The notes: generated from the sequence alone by a model not told the origin. A stretch of 64,000 nucleotides of DNA from Bacillota bacterium (GCA_023420895.1 JAEZUY010000020.1:5697-69696); one strand, 5' to 3'; shown: positions 25,246 to 33,149, counted from the stretch's first letter. Program-made: numbers and translations.

Positions 25246-25467
25246 CTATTCTGTAAAATCTTCTTCAAGATCCACTTCTTCATCATCTATAACAGCCGTA
25301 ATTCTGCCTTTCATCTCTTCAAGATATTTAAGACATTTTCTGTACGACTTAACACCGGATTCATACGCTTTCAGCGATTCATCTAAAGATGTGTCCGGTT
25401 TTTCTATCTTTCTGACAAAGTCTTCGAGTTTTTCAAGCTCTTTGTCAAAATCAAAATTCTTTTCCAC
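25246..25467 (-). CDS. xseB: Exodeoxyribonuclease VII small subunit
   Basis: A 73-aa, almost wholly helical and acidic protein with the XseB pattern FDKELEKLEDFVRKIEKPDT followed by SLDESLKAYESGVKSYRKC. It partners XseA in single-strand DNA degradation. The GTG start has AGGTGA upstream and lies 4 bp after the xseA stop, so translation is probably coupled. Confidence 0.93.
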   Translation of the reverse strand: MEKNFDFDKELEKLEDFVRKIEKPDTSLDESLKAYESGVKSYRKCLKYLEEMKGRITAVIDDEEVDLEEDFTE

Positions 25468-25471
25468 AGTA

Positions 25472-26683
25472 TCACCTGCTCTTTCCGGATATTTTTTCTT
25501 TGATTTTCGCTTCCGCAGCTCCTTCTGAGAAGAGAATAGTCACATTCTCCCCTTCTGAAACCTCATCCGCAGAAGAAATTACGTCTTTATCCGCATTTTC
25601 AACTATAGAATAGCCTCTTGCAAGTGTCTTGAGAGGACTGAGCGCCTCAAGTTCGGCAGCCGCTTTTCTCAGCTGATTCTCTTTCTGATATATTCTGTCT
25701 TCAAAAGCCCGTTTTAAATCTCTGAAACGGTTTTCAAGCCTGTCTTCAGAATTCTGAAGCTTCATCTCAGGACTCGAAGCTTTAAGGCTGAGCATAGCAT
25801 TTTCAAGTCTTGAAGCTCTGTTATCCAGTTTCATTTCCACAGACAGCTTCATTGCTTCATGCATATTCTCAAGAACCGTATATATGTCTCCGAGTCTCAT
25901 CACGGCTATCTCTGCCGCTGTAGAAGGAGTAGACGCTCTTCTGTCTGAAACAAAATCGGCTATTGTGAAATCAGTCTCATGACCGACTGCTGAAATCACA
26001 GGAGTTTCAGCACTGAATATGGCTCTGGCCACTTTTTCAGAGTTGAATGCCATGAGGTCCTCAATTGAACCTCCTCCTCTTCCTACAATCATCAGGTCGG
26101 GTTTTCTCATATCAAGCTTTCTTACTGCTTCCGATATTGAGTCTTCTGCTCCGCTTCCCTGTACTAAGGCCGGCGCTATTATTATATCGGTGAGAATATT
26201 TCTCCTCCTGATATTGGTCACGAGGTCTCTTACAGCGGCTCCTGTAAGCGATGTCACTATTCCCACAGTTTTAGGATTCATCGGAATCGGCTTCTTGAAA
26301 GAATCATCGAAAAGCCCTTCTTCTGAAAGCTTCTTCTTAAGTCTTTCAAACTCTTCGTACAGCTTGCCTTTTCCGGTCTCCCTGACATTTTTTATAACTA
26401 TCTGGCACGTTCCGTCTCTCTTGTAGAAATCTATATATCCTGAAGCCGTTATATTCATTCCGTCTTCTATAATAAAATCTATATCTGGCACATACTGTGC
26501 GAATATTATTCCTTTAATTCTGCTTTTATCATCTTTAAGGCTGAGATAAACATGACCGTTTGAATGGTATTTGCAGTTTGAAACCTCTCCTTCTATACTT
26601 ATATTGTAAAGAAGCACATCGTTGTTTATTACTCTTGAGATGTAATTGTTTACTTCTGAAACTTTAAGAGGTTTTAATTCCAT
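25472..26683 (-). CDS. xseA: Exodeoxyribonuclease VII large subunit
   Basis: A 403-aa nuclease subunit. The OB-fold N-terminus (LKPLKVSEVNNYISRVINND, then ISIEGEVSNCKYHSNGHVYL) is followed by the catalytic core with TVGIVTSLTGAAVRDLVTNI, DLMIVGRGGGSIEDLMAFNS and PVISAVGHETDFTIADFVSD, then RASTPSTAAEIA. A coiled-coil segment and a short C-terminal domain (ETLARGYSIV-like, here KTLARGYSIVENADKDVISS) follow. Its ATG overlaps the nusB stop (TGATG). Length is slightly short of the E. coli enzyme but typical for Firmicutes. Confidence 0.96.
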   Translation of the reverse strand: MELKPLKVSEVNNYISRVINNDVLLYNISIEGEVSNCKYHSNGHVYLSLKDDKSRIKGIIFAQYVPDIDFIIEDGMNITASGYIDFYKRDGTCQIVIKNVRETGKGKLYEEFERLKKKLSEEGLFDDSFKKPIPMNPKTVGIVTSLTGAAVRDLVTNIRRRNILTDIIIAPALVQGSGAEDSISEAVRKLDMRKPDLMIVGRGGGSIEDLMAFNSEKVARAIFSAETPVISAVGHETDFTIADFVSDRRASTPSTAAEIAVMRLGDIYTVLENMHEAMKLSVEMKLDNRASRLENAMLSLKASSPEMKLQNSEDRLENRFRDLKRAFEDRIYQKENQLRKAAAELEALSPLKTLARGYSIVENADKDVISSADEVSEGENVTILFSEGAAEAKIKEKISGKSR

Positions 26684-27120
26684 CAGTTGATTCCCAGTCC
26701 TCTCACTATTCCTCCGAGTATTCCGTTTATGAATTTGCTTGAATCTGCAGAACCGAATTTCTTAGCCAGTCTCACAGCTTCATTTATCGAAACCTGATGA
26801 GGTATATCTTCTATATAAAGTATTTCATAAACTGCTATCCTCATTATTGAAAGGTCTATTTTAGAAATTCTGCTCAGTTTCCATGATTTAGTATTTGCGT
26901 CTATTAAAGAATCTATTTCTTCCAGGTTTTCTTTAACTCCCGATATAACAGAATTTATATAGTCGAAGTCCTTTCCTTCAACAGAATCTCCGTCTTCTTC
27001 TGCCTGTCTTGCAAATTCAGAATCTTCATCAACAGCCTCTATCTCGCCATCCCAGTCTTTATTCATATCAAGGCTATAAATATACTTCATAGCCGTCTCT
27101 CTTGCTGCAGTTCTGCTCAA
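26683..27120 (-). CDS. nusB: Transcription antitermination factor NusB
   Basis: A 145-aa RNA-binding factor for rRNA antitermination. It begins SRTAARETAMKYIYSLDMNK and ends with RIAVYEILYIEDIPHQVSIN, then EAVRLAKKFGSADSSKFING and ILGGIVR, the invariant NusB C-terminus. The TTG start is supported by GGGGG 8 nt upstream. It overlaps xseA by one base pattern and follows amaP. Confidence 0.95.
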   Translation of the reverse strand: MSRTAARETAMKYIYSLDMNKDWDGEIEAVDEDSEFARQAEEDGDSVEGKDFDYINSVISGVKENLEEIDSLIDANTKSWKLSRISKIDLSIMRIAVYEILYIEDIPHQVSINEAVRLAKKFGSADSSKFINGILGGIVRGLGIN

Positions 27121-27133
27121 CAGCCATACCCCC

Positions 27134-27664
27134 TTATCTCACAGCTCTAGGCGTTCCTGCCGAAAATCTGGTAATCTCCATATTCACCTTTTCAACATTC
27201 ATACCTGTGGAGTTTTCTACAGTTTCTATAACAGACTTCTGTATCTCCTCCGTCATAGTCGGAATATTCACATCCGGAGTCGCCGCTCCGTTAACTGTTA
27301 AAACTATTCCGGCTTCATTGAACTTAACATCTACTTTCTGATCTCTGATTCCGTTAAATCTTGAAACTGCGCTCTCTGCAATTCCTCTTACGGCTTCATC
27401 AGATATTCTCAGATCTCCTCCCTGCATAGGAGAAATAATCTCTTTAATTCTCTTCTTTCCGCCTGAAAAAAGAATCGGTTTCACAGTGATTAGGAAAATT
27501 ACAACTCCGACAACAGCTATATAATAGTTTCCGTTTATATTGTCTGCAATGCGCTCCAGATCTTCATCTGAAACTACGCCGAACGGAATAACTATTAAAG
27601 CTATTGAAAGAATCATAAGCGCCAGATCAGAAATATAAAGTATTGCTCTGTCGATTAACTTCAT
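27134..27664 (-). CDS. amaP: Alkaline shock response membrane anchor protein AmaP
   Basis: A 176-aa protein with two N-terminal membrane segments (LALMILSIALIVIPFGVV and NYYIAVVGVVIFLITVKPIL) followed by a cytosolic domain resembling Asp23 (KVDVKFNEAGIVLTVNGAAT). AmaP anchors Asp23 at the membrane in staphylococci; the adjacent asp23 gene supports this. It is transcribed between asp23 and nusB. In sporulating relatives the spoIIIA operon precedes this region; here it does not. Confidence 0.88.
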   Translation of the reverse strand: MKLIDRAILYISDLALMILSIALIVIPFGVVSDEDLERIADNINGNYYIAVVGVVIFLITVKPILFSGGKKRIKEIISPMQGGDLRISDEAVRGIAESAVSRFNGIRDQKVDVKFNEAGIVLTVNGAATPDVNIPTMTEEIQKSVIETVENSTGMNVEKVNMEITRFSAGTPRAVR

Positions 27665-27678
27665 ATCTTATTCAGCTC

Positions 27679-28050
27679 CTAATATTCGTCATCCCTGCTG
27701 CTTTTTTCAGTTGCAACGCCCTGAACATGCACATTCACTTCTCTTACGTCAAGGCCTGTCATAGATTCTACTTCTCTTTTAACTTTTTCCTGCATATCTG
27801 TGCAGATACCAGGTATTTTAGTTCCATAATCAACTATTATGAAAAGATCTATATTAGTTTCTCTTTCTCCAACTTCAACTTTAACACCTTTAGAGAGATT
27901 TTTTCTTCCGAGCATCTCTCCAAGACCTCCGACGATTCCGCCGCTCATTCCGGCAACGCCATCTATATCTACTGCAGTTATTCCTGCGATAGTTGCGACA
28001 ACTTCATCGGCAATCGTAATGCTTCCGTAATTTGAAATTGAATTGTCCAT
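27679..28050 (-). CDS. Asp23/Gls24 family envelope stress protein
   Basis: A 123-aa cytosolic protein with the DUF322 pattern: GSITIADEVVATIAGITAVD, then IDGVAGMSGG, EVGERETNIDLFIIVDYGTK and VKREVESMTGLDVREVNVHV. Family members form filaments at the membrane through AmaP and respond to alkaline or envelope stress. AAGGAGG precedes the ATG. Its gene stands directly downstream of efp with only 90 bp between, where spoIIIAA-AH would lie in spore-formers. Confidence 0.92.
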   Translation of the reverse strand: MDNSISNYGSITIADEVVATIAGITAVDIDGVAGMSGGIVGGLGEMLGRKNLSKGVKVEVGERETNIDLFIIVDYGTKIPGICTDMQEKVKREVESMTGLDVREVNVHVQGVATEKSSRDDEY

Positions 28051-28083
28051 TATAACTCCTCCTTGTCTATAAGGTAAAGTAAA

Positions 28084-28108
28084 AGCCTATACTTTAAAAG
28101 TATAAGCT
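28084..28108 (-). terminator. Terminator of efp
   Basis: A stem (AGCTTATACTT / AAGTATAGGCT, one G-U) with a 3-nt loop is followed by TTTTACTTTACC on the minus strand. It separates efp from the asp23 block. Confidence 0.7.
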
Positions 28109-28140
28109 TATTACTTTTAATCCGATTTATATATTAGGTA

Positions 28141-28698
28141 CTATACTCTTGAAAGATATTCGTTTGTTCTAGTATCCACTTTTATAACATCGCCTATATT
28201 AATGAACAGCGGTACAAGCACTGTAGCTCCTGTTTCAAGAGTTGCAGGCTTAGTTGCTCCTGTAGCAGTGTTTCCTTTTGCTCCAGGTTCTGTCTGAGTA
28301 ACTTCAAGTTCTACGAAGTTAGGCGCCTGAACATCGAAAGCGCTTCCTTTATAGAATCTGATTACTGCTGTGTCATTTTCTTTAAGATACATTATAGCGT
28401 CCTCAACTTGTGAGTGCTCTAGAGGTATCTGTTCGTAAGTTTCATTATCCATGAAATAATAAAGCTGTCCATCATTATATAAGTACTGCATTTCTTTAGT
28501 CTCTATATGAGCTTTAGGATATCTGTCACTAGGGTTGAAAGAAACCTCCTTAGTTGTTCCTGTTATTATGTTTTTTATCTTTGTTCTAACGAATGCAGCC
28601 CCTTTACCAGGTTTTACGTGTTGGAAATCAACTACCTGATATATATCTCCATCCATTTCAAAAGTTATACCTTTTCTAAAATCTCCTGCTGAAATCAT
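28141..28698 (-). CDS. efp: Translation elongation factor P
   Basis: A 185-aa factor that relieves ribosome stalling at polyproline. It begins MISAGDFRKGITFEMDGDIY and includes QVVDFQHVKPGKGAAFVRTK, where the tip Lys (PGKGAAF) is the modification site. The C-terminal OB domains contain LVPLFINIGDVIKVDTRTNE. The ATG with GGAGG 7 nt upstream is used; a longer reading would overlap the ribosome binding site. A terminator follows. Confidence 0.96.
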   Translation of the reverse strand: MISAGDFRKGITFEMDGDIYQVVDFQHVKPGKGAAFVRTKIKNIITGTTKEVSFNPSDRYPKAHIETKEMQYLYNDGQLYYFMDNETYEQIPLEHSQVEDAIMYLKENDTAVIRFYKGSAFDVQAPNFVELEVTQTEPGAKGNTATGATKPATLETGATVLVPLFINIGDVIKVDTRTNEYLSRV

Positions 28699-28815
28699 TG
28701 CATTTCCTCCAATCAATTAAGCATTTCTATATATTATAATAACATAAATAGACTTAAATATTAACTACTTTTTTATAATTATAAGAAAATTCTTTAGTCA
28801 ATTAATAATAATCAT

Positions 28816-29271
28816 TCACTCTCCCTCTTTCACAGTCATTCGCCCTGTAGTCGGTATAATCGTTATTTTATGGCTTTTTCTGTTAGATAAGTCAAAAAAC
28901 TCGATTATTCCCGTATTATTAATAATAATATTGCCGTCTGTAAAAGATATACAGTCATTTTTAATATTTGAATCAATAATTATATTATTTTCAAGTATTT
29001 TCTCCTTGACTGTTTCTCCTTCTTCATTCACTACACTGTAGCCGTTACGGCTAATCTCGAATTTAAAGGCTTTTCCGGAAATATATTCTTCTTCTTTGTA
29101 TAAATGCAAATCTCTTAGCATTTCTTCTGCATATTTTTCACTTTCACAGCTGACTTTCATATTCATACCCAAAATTCCTAAACTTATGCATAAAGATAGA
29201 ATAGAGACCGAAAAAAGAGTTTCCAGAAGTGTGAATCCGGATTCAACTGATGTTTTCATTTTTTCCGTCAT
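28816..29271 (-). CDS. Type IV prepilin-like (pseudopilin) protein
   Basis: A 151-aa protein with a class III signal: a charged leader then ESGFTLLETLFSVSILSLCI, cleaved by a prepilin peptidase between G and F, with the conserved Glu at +5. The rest is a short acidic/basic globular region rich in beta residues. Such proteins occur in ComG-like pseudopili and in Clostridial type IV pili. The first Met overlaps the previous gene's stop by 4 bp; an internal Met (KTSVESGF) would give an 8-residue leader, more typical. No pilus ATPase or peptidase gene lies in the window. Confidence 0.8.
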   Translation of the reverse strand: MTEKMKTSVESGFTLLETLFSVSILSLCISLGILGMNMKVSCESEKYAEEMLRDLHLYKEEEYISGKAFKFEISRNGYSVVNEEGETVKEKILENNIIIDSNIKNDCISFTDGNIIINNTGIIEFFDLSNRKSHKITIIPTTGRMTVKEGE

Positions 29272-30146
29272 AAATCTGCACCTGCATTTCTATTTCCGTA
29301 GTAGGCCGTTTTTTCTATCGTGTCTCCTGAAACTTCAAATATTATCTTGATTCCTGAAGCATTTCTGAAAGATTCTCCTTCAGGAACAGGCTCCACTAAT
29401 ATTTCATCTGCTTTATAATATAGAGCTTCTGATGTGAGAATTCCGCTCTCCCTTTCAGTCTTTGAGAAATTCAGACCTTTCAGCATACCTTTCTCTTCAT
29501 TTATATAGTCTCTTTTACTGTCAGGCACCCCTTCTTTTGTTTTAAGGAGAAACATATTTTTCTTCTTTATATCTTCACTGAAACAGCTGTTTGAAAATAC
29601 TGCGGATTTCAGTTCAGTCCTCTCTGTAAAATCGACAGCATTGCCATAGTAATTTTCAGTCCTGAGTTCCTCTATTCCGCTCATAGCTTCTATATTCTCT
29701 TTGAAAAAATATGAAAAATTCACTATCTCATCTTCTCTGTACATGGCATCTTTACTGTGTTCCGAAAAGTCAATTATTCTGACCGCAAAATTTATAACCG
29801 AAATTGAAATCATCGCCGCCGTGCATACCGAAAGCACAGTCTCCAGCAGCCCGAATCCGCCTTCAGTATCTCCTATGCTGTTCACTTCTATATATCTTAA
29901 AAAGCCTTCCTCTTCCGGCGCTTTTGAAAAATCAATCTTCACAGCTCTTCTTCTTCCCTTTCTCATGTGATGGCCGCTCATAGAATCAGATGCTTCTCCT
30001 TTTCTCATATAGATATAGAAAAATTCAGAACTTTCTTCAGGATCTCTGTAAATTCTGTCAAACTCCAGCTCCTCAATATCTATATTAATTCCTTCATGAT
30101 AAAGTCTCGTTCTTAAAAATCTCTTTCTGAAACTCTCTCTCAGCAT
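29268..30146 (-). CDS. Frame joining a soluble region to a prepilin-like protein (possible fusion)
   Basis: A continuous 292-codon frame. Residues 1-87 are charged and soluble (ESFRKRFLRTRLYHEGINID and so on). Residues 88-292 look like a pseudopilin: a GTG at 29883-29885 could start NSIGDTEGGFGLLETVLSV, with cleavage at G/F and Glu +5. A prepilin with an 87-aa extension would not be a normal peptidase substrate, so either the GTG is a second start or two genes have fused. The frame stays open further 5' without a start codon and appears to continue, out of frame, the 34-codon ORF at 30284-30388. That suggests the N-terminal gene is frameshifted. Annotation is uncertain. Confidence 0.55.
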   Translation of the reverse strand: MLRESFRKRFLRTRLYHEGINIDIEELEFDRIYRDPEESSEFFYIYMRKGEASDSMSGHHMRKGRRRAVKIDFSKAPEEEGFLRYIEVNSIGDTEGGFGLLETVLSVCTAAMISISVINFAVRIIDFSEHSKDAMYREDEIVNFSYFFKENIEAMSGIEELRTENYYGNAVDFTERTELKSAVFSNSCFSEDIKKKNMFLLKTKEGVPDSKRDYINEEKGMLKGLNFSKTERESGILTSEALYYKADEILVEPVPEGESFRNASGIKIIFEVSGDTIEKTAYYGNRNAGADL

Positions 30147-30283
30147 ATCTCTTTCAGAATCTGATATTTCTCTTCCCGGCAGATATCCGGTTGTCTCTTT
30201 ACAGTCATAAAGTATTGACTTTATCTCTCTTTCGACTAGAATTTCTATATCCGTATTCGTATTATGTTTTTTTATTTTATCAT

Positions 30284-30388
30284 TTATATAAGATTTCTTT
30301 TGACTGTTTTTTCTATATTTACATTTAAATTTGAAACAGTAAACATGAGTATTGCCATCAAAGACATTAAAACAAGATATTTCTGCAT
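30284..30388 (-). CDS. 34-codon membrane leader ORF, possible start of a frameshifted gene
   Basis: The ATG at 30386-30388 has AGGGAG 6 nt upstream. The product has a hydrophobic N-terminus (QKYLVLMSLMAILMFTVSNL), then NVNIEKTVKRNLI and stop. Immediately downstream another frame, with no start codon, reads as a charged soluble domain (for example DTDIEILVEREIKSILYDCK in spirit; actual residues NTNTDIEILVEREIK) that joins the frame at 29268-30146. Together they would form one membrane-anchored protein broken by a frameshift. It may instead be a genuine tiny membrane peptide. Confidence 0.45.
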   Translation of the reverse strand: MQKYLVLMSLMAILMFTVSNLNVNIEKTVKRNLI

Positions 30389-30483
30389 GATTTTCTCCCT
30401 TCCTGAACTATTTTAAGATTATAATTACAGTTTTAACTTTTGGAATTTATTTAAAATAAGTTTTTATATTAAAATTGATATTA

Positions 30484-30855
30484 TTAAATAAGCTTTTTAA
30501 TTCTGAATTCCCTTAGAAGATTTTCATCCATATAGATTTTTATAATATAATGAGATACTTTTTCTGAAATGCAGCCTCTTAACTCCTCTTCATTTTCAAG
30601 AATAACTTCCCTTTTAAGCGTTTTTTCTTCTCCGCTCTCTTCAATACGCTTTATAAATTCTCCCTCTTCCGGATTTTCCGAATACAGTATTTCTTCTGTG
30701 AGTTCCGATATGTGATTTTCCAGTCTTGAAATTCTGAGATATTCTCTTCTGTGATTCGATATTCTGAATGCGGTATCTGAAATTGGAATCATTAAAATTG
30801 AAACGGCAACAATGCTTATAATGATTTCTAGATATGAAAATCCTTTTTCATCCAT
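30484..30855 (-). CDS. Type IV prepilin-like (pseudopilin) protein
   Basis: About 123 aa. The start is the ATG at 30853-30855, 7 nt from AGGGAG, giving MDEKGFSYLEIIISIVAVSI: a five-residue leader, cleavage at G/F and Glu +5, ideal for a prepilin peptidase. A longer form would add seven residues that overlap the ribosome binding site. The soluble part is strongly charged (HISELTEEILYSENPEEGEF). It is the first of a three-gene pseudopilin-like run on this strand. Confidence 0.78.
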   Translation of the reverse strand: MDEKGFSYLEIIISIVAVSILMIPISDTAFRISNHRREYLRISRLENHISELTEEILYSENPEEGEFIKRIEESGEEKTLKREVILENEEELRGCISEKVSHYIIKIYMDENLLREFRIKKLI

Positions 30856-30970
30856 ATAACCACTCCCTGAAACCATTATATCCTATTTAAAATTTTACTC
30901 AAGCAAAATAAAAGCCCCGGGATATGAGTTCTGTCTGAACTTTGTAATTATATCTATCATTATATCTAAA

Positions 30971-31005
30971 AAAGGCTCGAAGATACAGTCAGTCTCCGAA
31001 CCTTT
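30971..31005 (-). terminator. Terminator of the 107-aa membrane protein gene
   Basis: A 13-bp stem with two G-U pairs (AAAGGTTCGGAGA / TCTTCGAGCCTTT) is followed by TTTTAGATAT on the minus strand. Confidence 0.8.
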
Positions 31006-31024
31006 CAAATCTCTCTTATATTTT

Positions 31025-31348
31025 CTAAGAACTTCTTCTGATATTTTTCAGCTGCGCCGCTATGAATATTATCATTAAAACAACTATTACAAAGTAGTAC
31101 CATGAAGAATACATGCCTATTAATTCGTAAGTCTGGCTTGTCAAAGCTTCAAACATGAACTTATAAAAAAATATTACGTATAGATTTATCACAGCGAAAA
31201 CTATAATCCATAAAGGCTTTGCTCCCCATTTCTCTGCACCAAGAGCAGATTTTCTAATATAAGATATTAATACTGTAGCCAGAAAGAAACCGTAGATAAA
31301 AGTCAGCACAAGACTCCTTATAATTAAACCTTTATCCAATCTTTTCAC
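31025..31348 (-). CDS. Small three-helix membrane protein of unknown function
   Basis: A 107-aa protein with three hydrophobic stretches (about residues 10-29, 45-63 and 84-99) separated by short polar loops; the C-terminus is basic (KNIRRSS). I do not recognise the family. It has its own terminator and an AT-rich upstream region and lies next to the pseudopilin run without obvious coupling. Confidence 0.6.
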   Translation of the reverse strand: MKRLDKGLIIRSLVLTFIYGFFLATVLISYIRKSALGAEKWGAKPLWIIVFAVINLYVIFFYKFMFEALTSQTYELIGMYSSWYYFVIVVLMIIFIAAQLKNIRRSS

Positions 31349-31744
31349 CCCCGCCTCTATATTTTTAATAAAAAAACTTTAATCTGAATAACTGAATATT
31401 CTATTAATCAGTAAAAAATGTATAACATTAAAACAAATTTAATAAATTATAATATCATTTTCTATAAACTTTCTTCTAATCTTATTATATACTCAAAAAA
31501 AAAAAAAAAAAAACAAGTACTTACTTTTTAGTCGGTATATTAATGCTGTATTCAGATTTTCTTTTATATAATAAAACTATATAATAAATCTCAGCTTTTA
31601 TATTTTTTATTTATGCAATTTTAAGATATCATCACTTATTATATTTAAGAGTCCTTAATCAGTCAATCTATTTTATTCGAGTTGAAGAAAATTATTATAA
31701 CGAATATAATTAATACGTATGTGAAAATTTATGGAGGTTGGAAA
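31349..31744. other. AT-rich gap with a 19-A homopolymer
   Basis: No gene is supported here. The stretch separates divergent genes and is extremely AT-rich. A run of 19 consecutive A residues occupies 31495-31513. A candidate -10 (TATAAT near 31568) for the downstream plus-strand gene is present, without a convincing -35. Confidence 0.6.
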
Positions 31745-32647
31745 TTGGATAGAAAACTTAATACTCGAGATATAACTAAAGGCTTTATATATACTCTCCT
31801 AGGAGGAATATTCTGGGGTTTTTCCGGAGCATGCGGACAGTATCTGTTCACAAATTACGATTTAGATGCCAAATACCTCATGATAGTCAGGACTTTCGGA
31901 GCCGGAACTGTAATACTGCTTCTGAACTTTCTCACACAGAAAGAGAAAGCCTTCGAAATACTGAAAGACAGAAAAGATGTCTTCGAACTCATAATGTTCT
32001 CAATTTTCGGACTGCTTTTCTGCCAGTATTCGTATCTCGAAGCAATAAATCATTCCAATGCCGGAACTGCAACTGTGCTCGAATATCTTGCACCTGTTCT
32101 TATAATAATCTATGTGTGTCTGAGATTCCTAAGACTGCCTAAAGTCAGCGAACTCATATCTATAATTCTTGCTACTGCGGGAACATTCATTCTCGCAACT
32201 CATGGAGATATAAACAATATGGTTCTGTCTGAAAAAGGACTTATGTGGGGACTTCTTGCGGCTGTTGGAATGGCTCTTTACACGATGATTCCTGTGAGAA
32301 TTATAAAGAAACACGGAAGCATGAACGTTCTCGGTTTTGGACTGCTCATTGCAGGTGTTGTAATATTCTTTCTTTCAAAAGGCTGGAAGATGGAGCTTGG
32401 TCTCGATATGAAAGGATATATCATCATGAGCGTAATGGTGCTGGTCGGAACTATAATGGCGTTCTCTCTTTATCTTCAGGGCGTGGGATATCTCGGAGGA
32501 GTCAAAGCCAGCATGGTTGCCAGTGTCGAACCGGTTGCCGCTACAGTTTTCGCAGTCATATGGCTCGGATCATCGTTTCACTATATGGATATAATCGGAT
32601 TCATATGTATTATAGCGACAGTATTCATACTGGCAAAGAGTGATTAA
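31745..32647 (+). CDS. DMT superfamily (EamA) exporter
   Basis: A 300-aa protein with about ten membrane helices in two EamA repeats. The first repeat has GFIYTLLGGIFWGFSGACGQ and NAGTATVLEYLAPVLIIIYV. The second has LMWGLLAAVGMALYTMIPVR and KASMVASVEPVAATVFAVIW (the conserved V-EPV motif). Family members export amino acids or other small metabolites; the substrate is unknown. The TTG at 31745 is taken as start because GGAGG is 7 nt upstream; an ATG 21 codons earlier lacks a site. It is the first plus-strand gene of the window and has its own terminator. Confidence 0.88.
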   Translation: MDRKLNTRDITKGFIYTLLGGIFWGFSGACGQYLFTNYDLDAKYLMIVRTFGAGTVILLLNFLTQKEKAFEILKDRKDVFELIMFSIFGLLFCQYSYLEAINHSNAGTATVLEYLAPVLIIIYVCLRFLRLPKVSELISIILATAGTFILATHGDINNMVLSEKGLMWGLLAAVGMALYTMIPVRIIKKHGSMNVLGFGLLIAGVVIFFLSKGWKMELGLDMKGYIIMSVMVLVGTIMAFSLYLQGVGYLGGVKASMVASVEPVAATVFAVIWLGSSFHYMDIIGFICIIATVFILAKSD

Positions 32648-32667
32648 AAAATTATTTAAAGAAAAAA

Positions 32668-32691
32668 AGAGTTCTGATTTCTCAGGGCTCT
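32668..32691 (+). terminator. Terminator of the DMT exporter gene
   Basis: A 10-bp stem with G-U pairs (AGAGTTCTGA / TCAGGGCTCT) is followed by TTTTTTTC on the plus strand. Confidence 0.85.
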
Positions 32692-32747
32692 TTTTTTCAT
32701 TCTTATATTAAAAAATAAATACGTATTCCCTTTTAAAACCATTCTGA

Positions 32748-32971
32748 TATAATTGAGATATAAGATGAATAGAAGATTTTAAGCAGAAAATATATGTGAT
32801 ATTAATCAAAATAATATCATTCTCATCTGAAAAATGTATCCAGGTAAAATCAACGGATACAGAGATTTTGAAAATGATAATCGCAAAAATGGAGGAAAAA
32901 GAGCGAAAAAAGGCGGCTCGTCTGAAAACCGGGTTTACAGCCCAGTGATATCAATGGCTGCAGAGGACAGG
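32748..32971 (+). promoter_or_regulatory. Probable CRISPR leader with extended -10 promoter
   Basis: TGATATAAT at 32745-32753 is an extended -10; no good -35 is seen. The region runs into the first repeat of the array at 32972, and the degenerate repeat is at the far end, so transcription from left to right is expected. An inverted repeat GATATTA/TAATATC occurs at 32798-32818. Confidence 0.5.
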
Positions 32972-32977
32972 GTTTAA
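32834..32977 (+). CDS. Doubtful 47-codon ORF ending inside the first CRISPR repeat
   Basis: An ATG frame (MYPGKINGYRDFENDNRKNG, then GKRAKKGGSSENRVYSPVIS, then MAAEDRV) stops at TAA within the first repeat. There is no ribosome binding site and a stop lies just upstream. It could be the worn 3' end of a deleted gene or chance. Not recognised. Confidence 0.2.
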   Translation: MYPGKINGYRDFENDNRKNGGKRAKKGGSSENRVYSPVISMAAEDRV

Positions 32978-33145
32978 GAAACATTTCCCCGCAAGGGGAC
33001 GGAAACATTTATCTTTTTACATTCGTTGTGAAATTTGTTGTTTAAGAAACATTTCCCCGCAAGGGGACGGAAACTAGTATACCTCTATTTTTGTATTAAC
33101 TGTATTTGTCGTTTAAGAAACATTTCCCCGTAAGGGGGCATAATA
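32972..33145 (+). CRISPR. Orphan CRISPR mini-array: 3 repeats, 2 spacers
   Basis: Two identical 35-bp repeats (32972-33006 and 33040-33074) start GTTTAAGAAACATTTCCCCG and end with GGGGACGGAAAC. They hold an internal CCCCGCAAGGGG stem and a 3' tail ACGGAAAC of the kind used as crRNA handle in type III-like repeats. A third repeat at 33111-33145 is intact for the first 20 bases, then diverges (TAAGGGGGCATAATA). Spacers are 33 bp (33007-33039) and 36 bp (33075-33110), both AT-rich. The degenerate end marks the trailer, so the leader is on the left. No cas gene lies in the window. Confidence 0.9.
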
Positions 33146-33149
33146 AAAA

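Noticed and set aside
32129..32643. Overlapping frames inside the DMT exporter
   Set aside because: Codon quality is poor (runs of Ser, Arg, Cys) and the exporter frame is fully supported by motifs.
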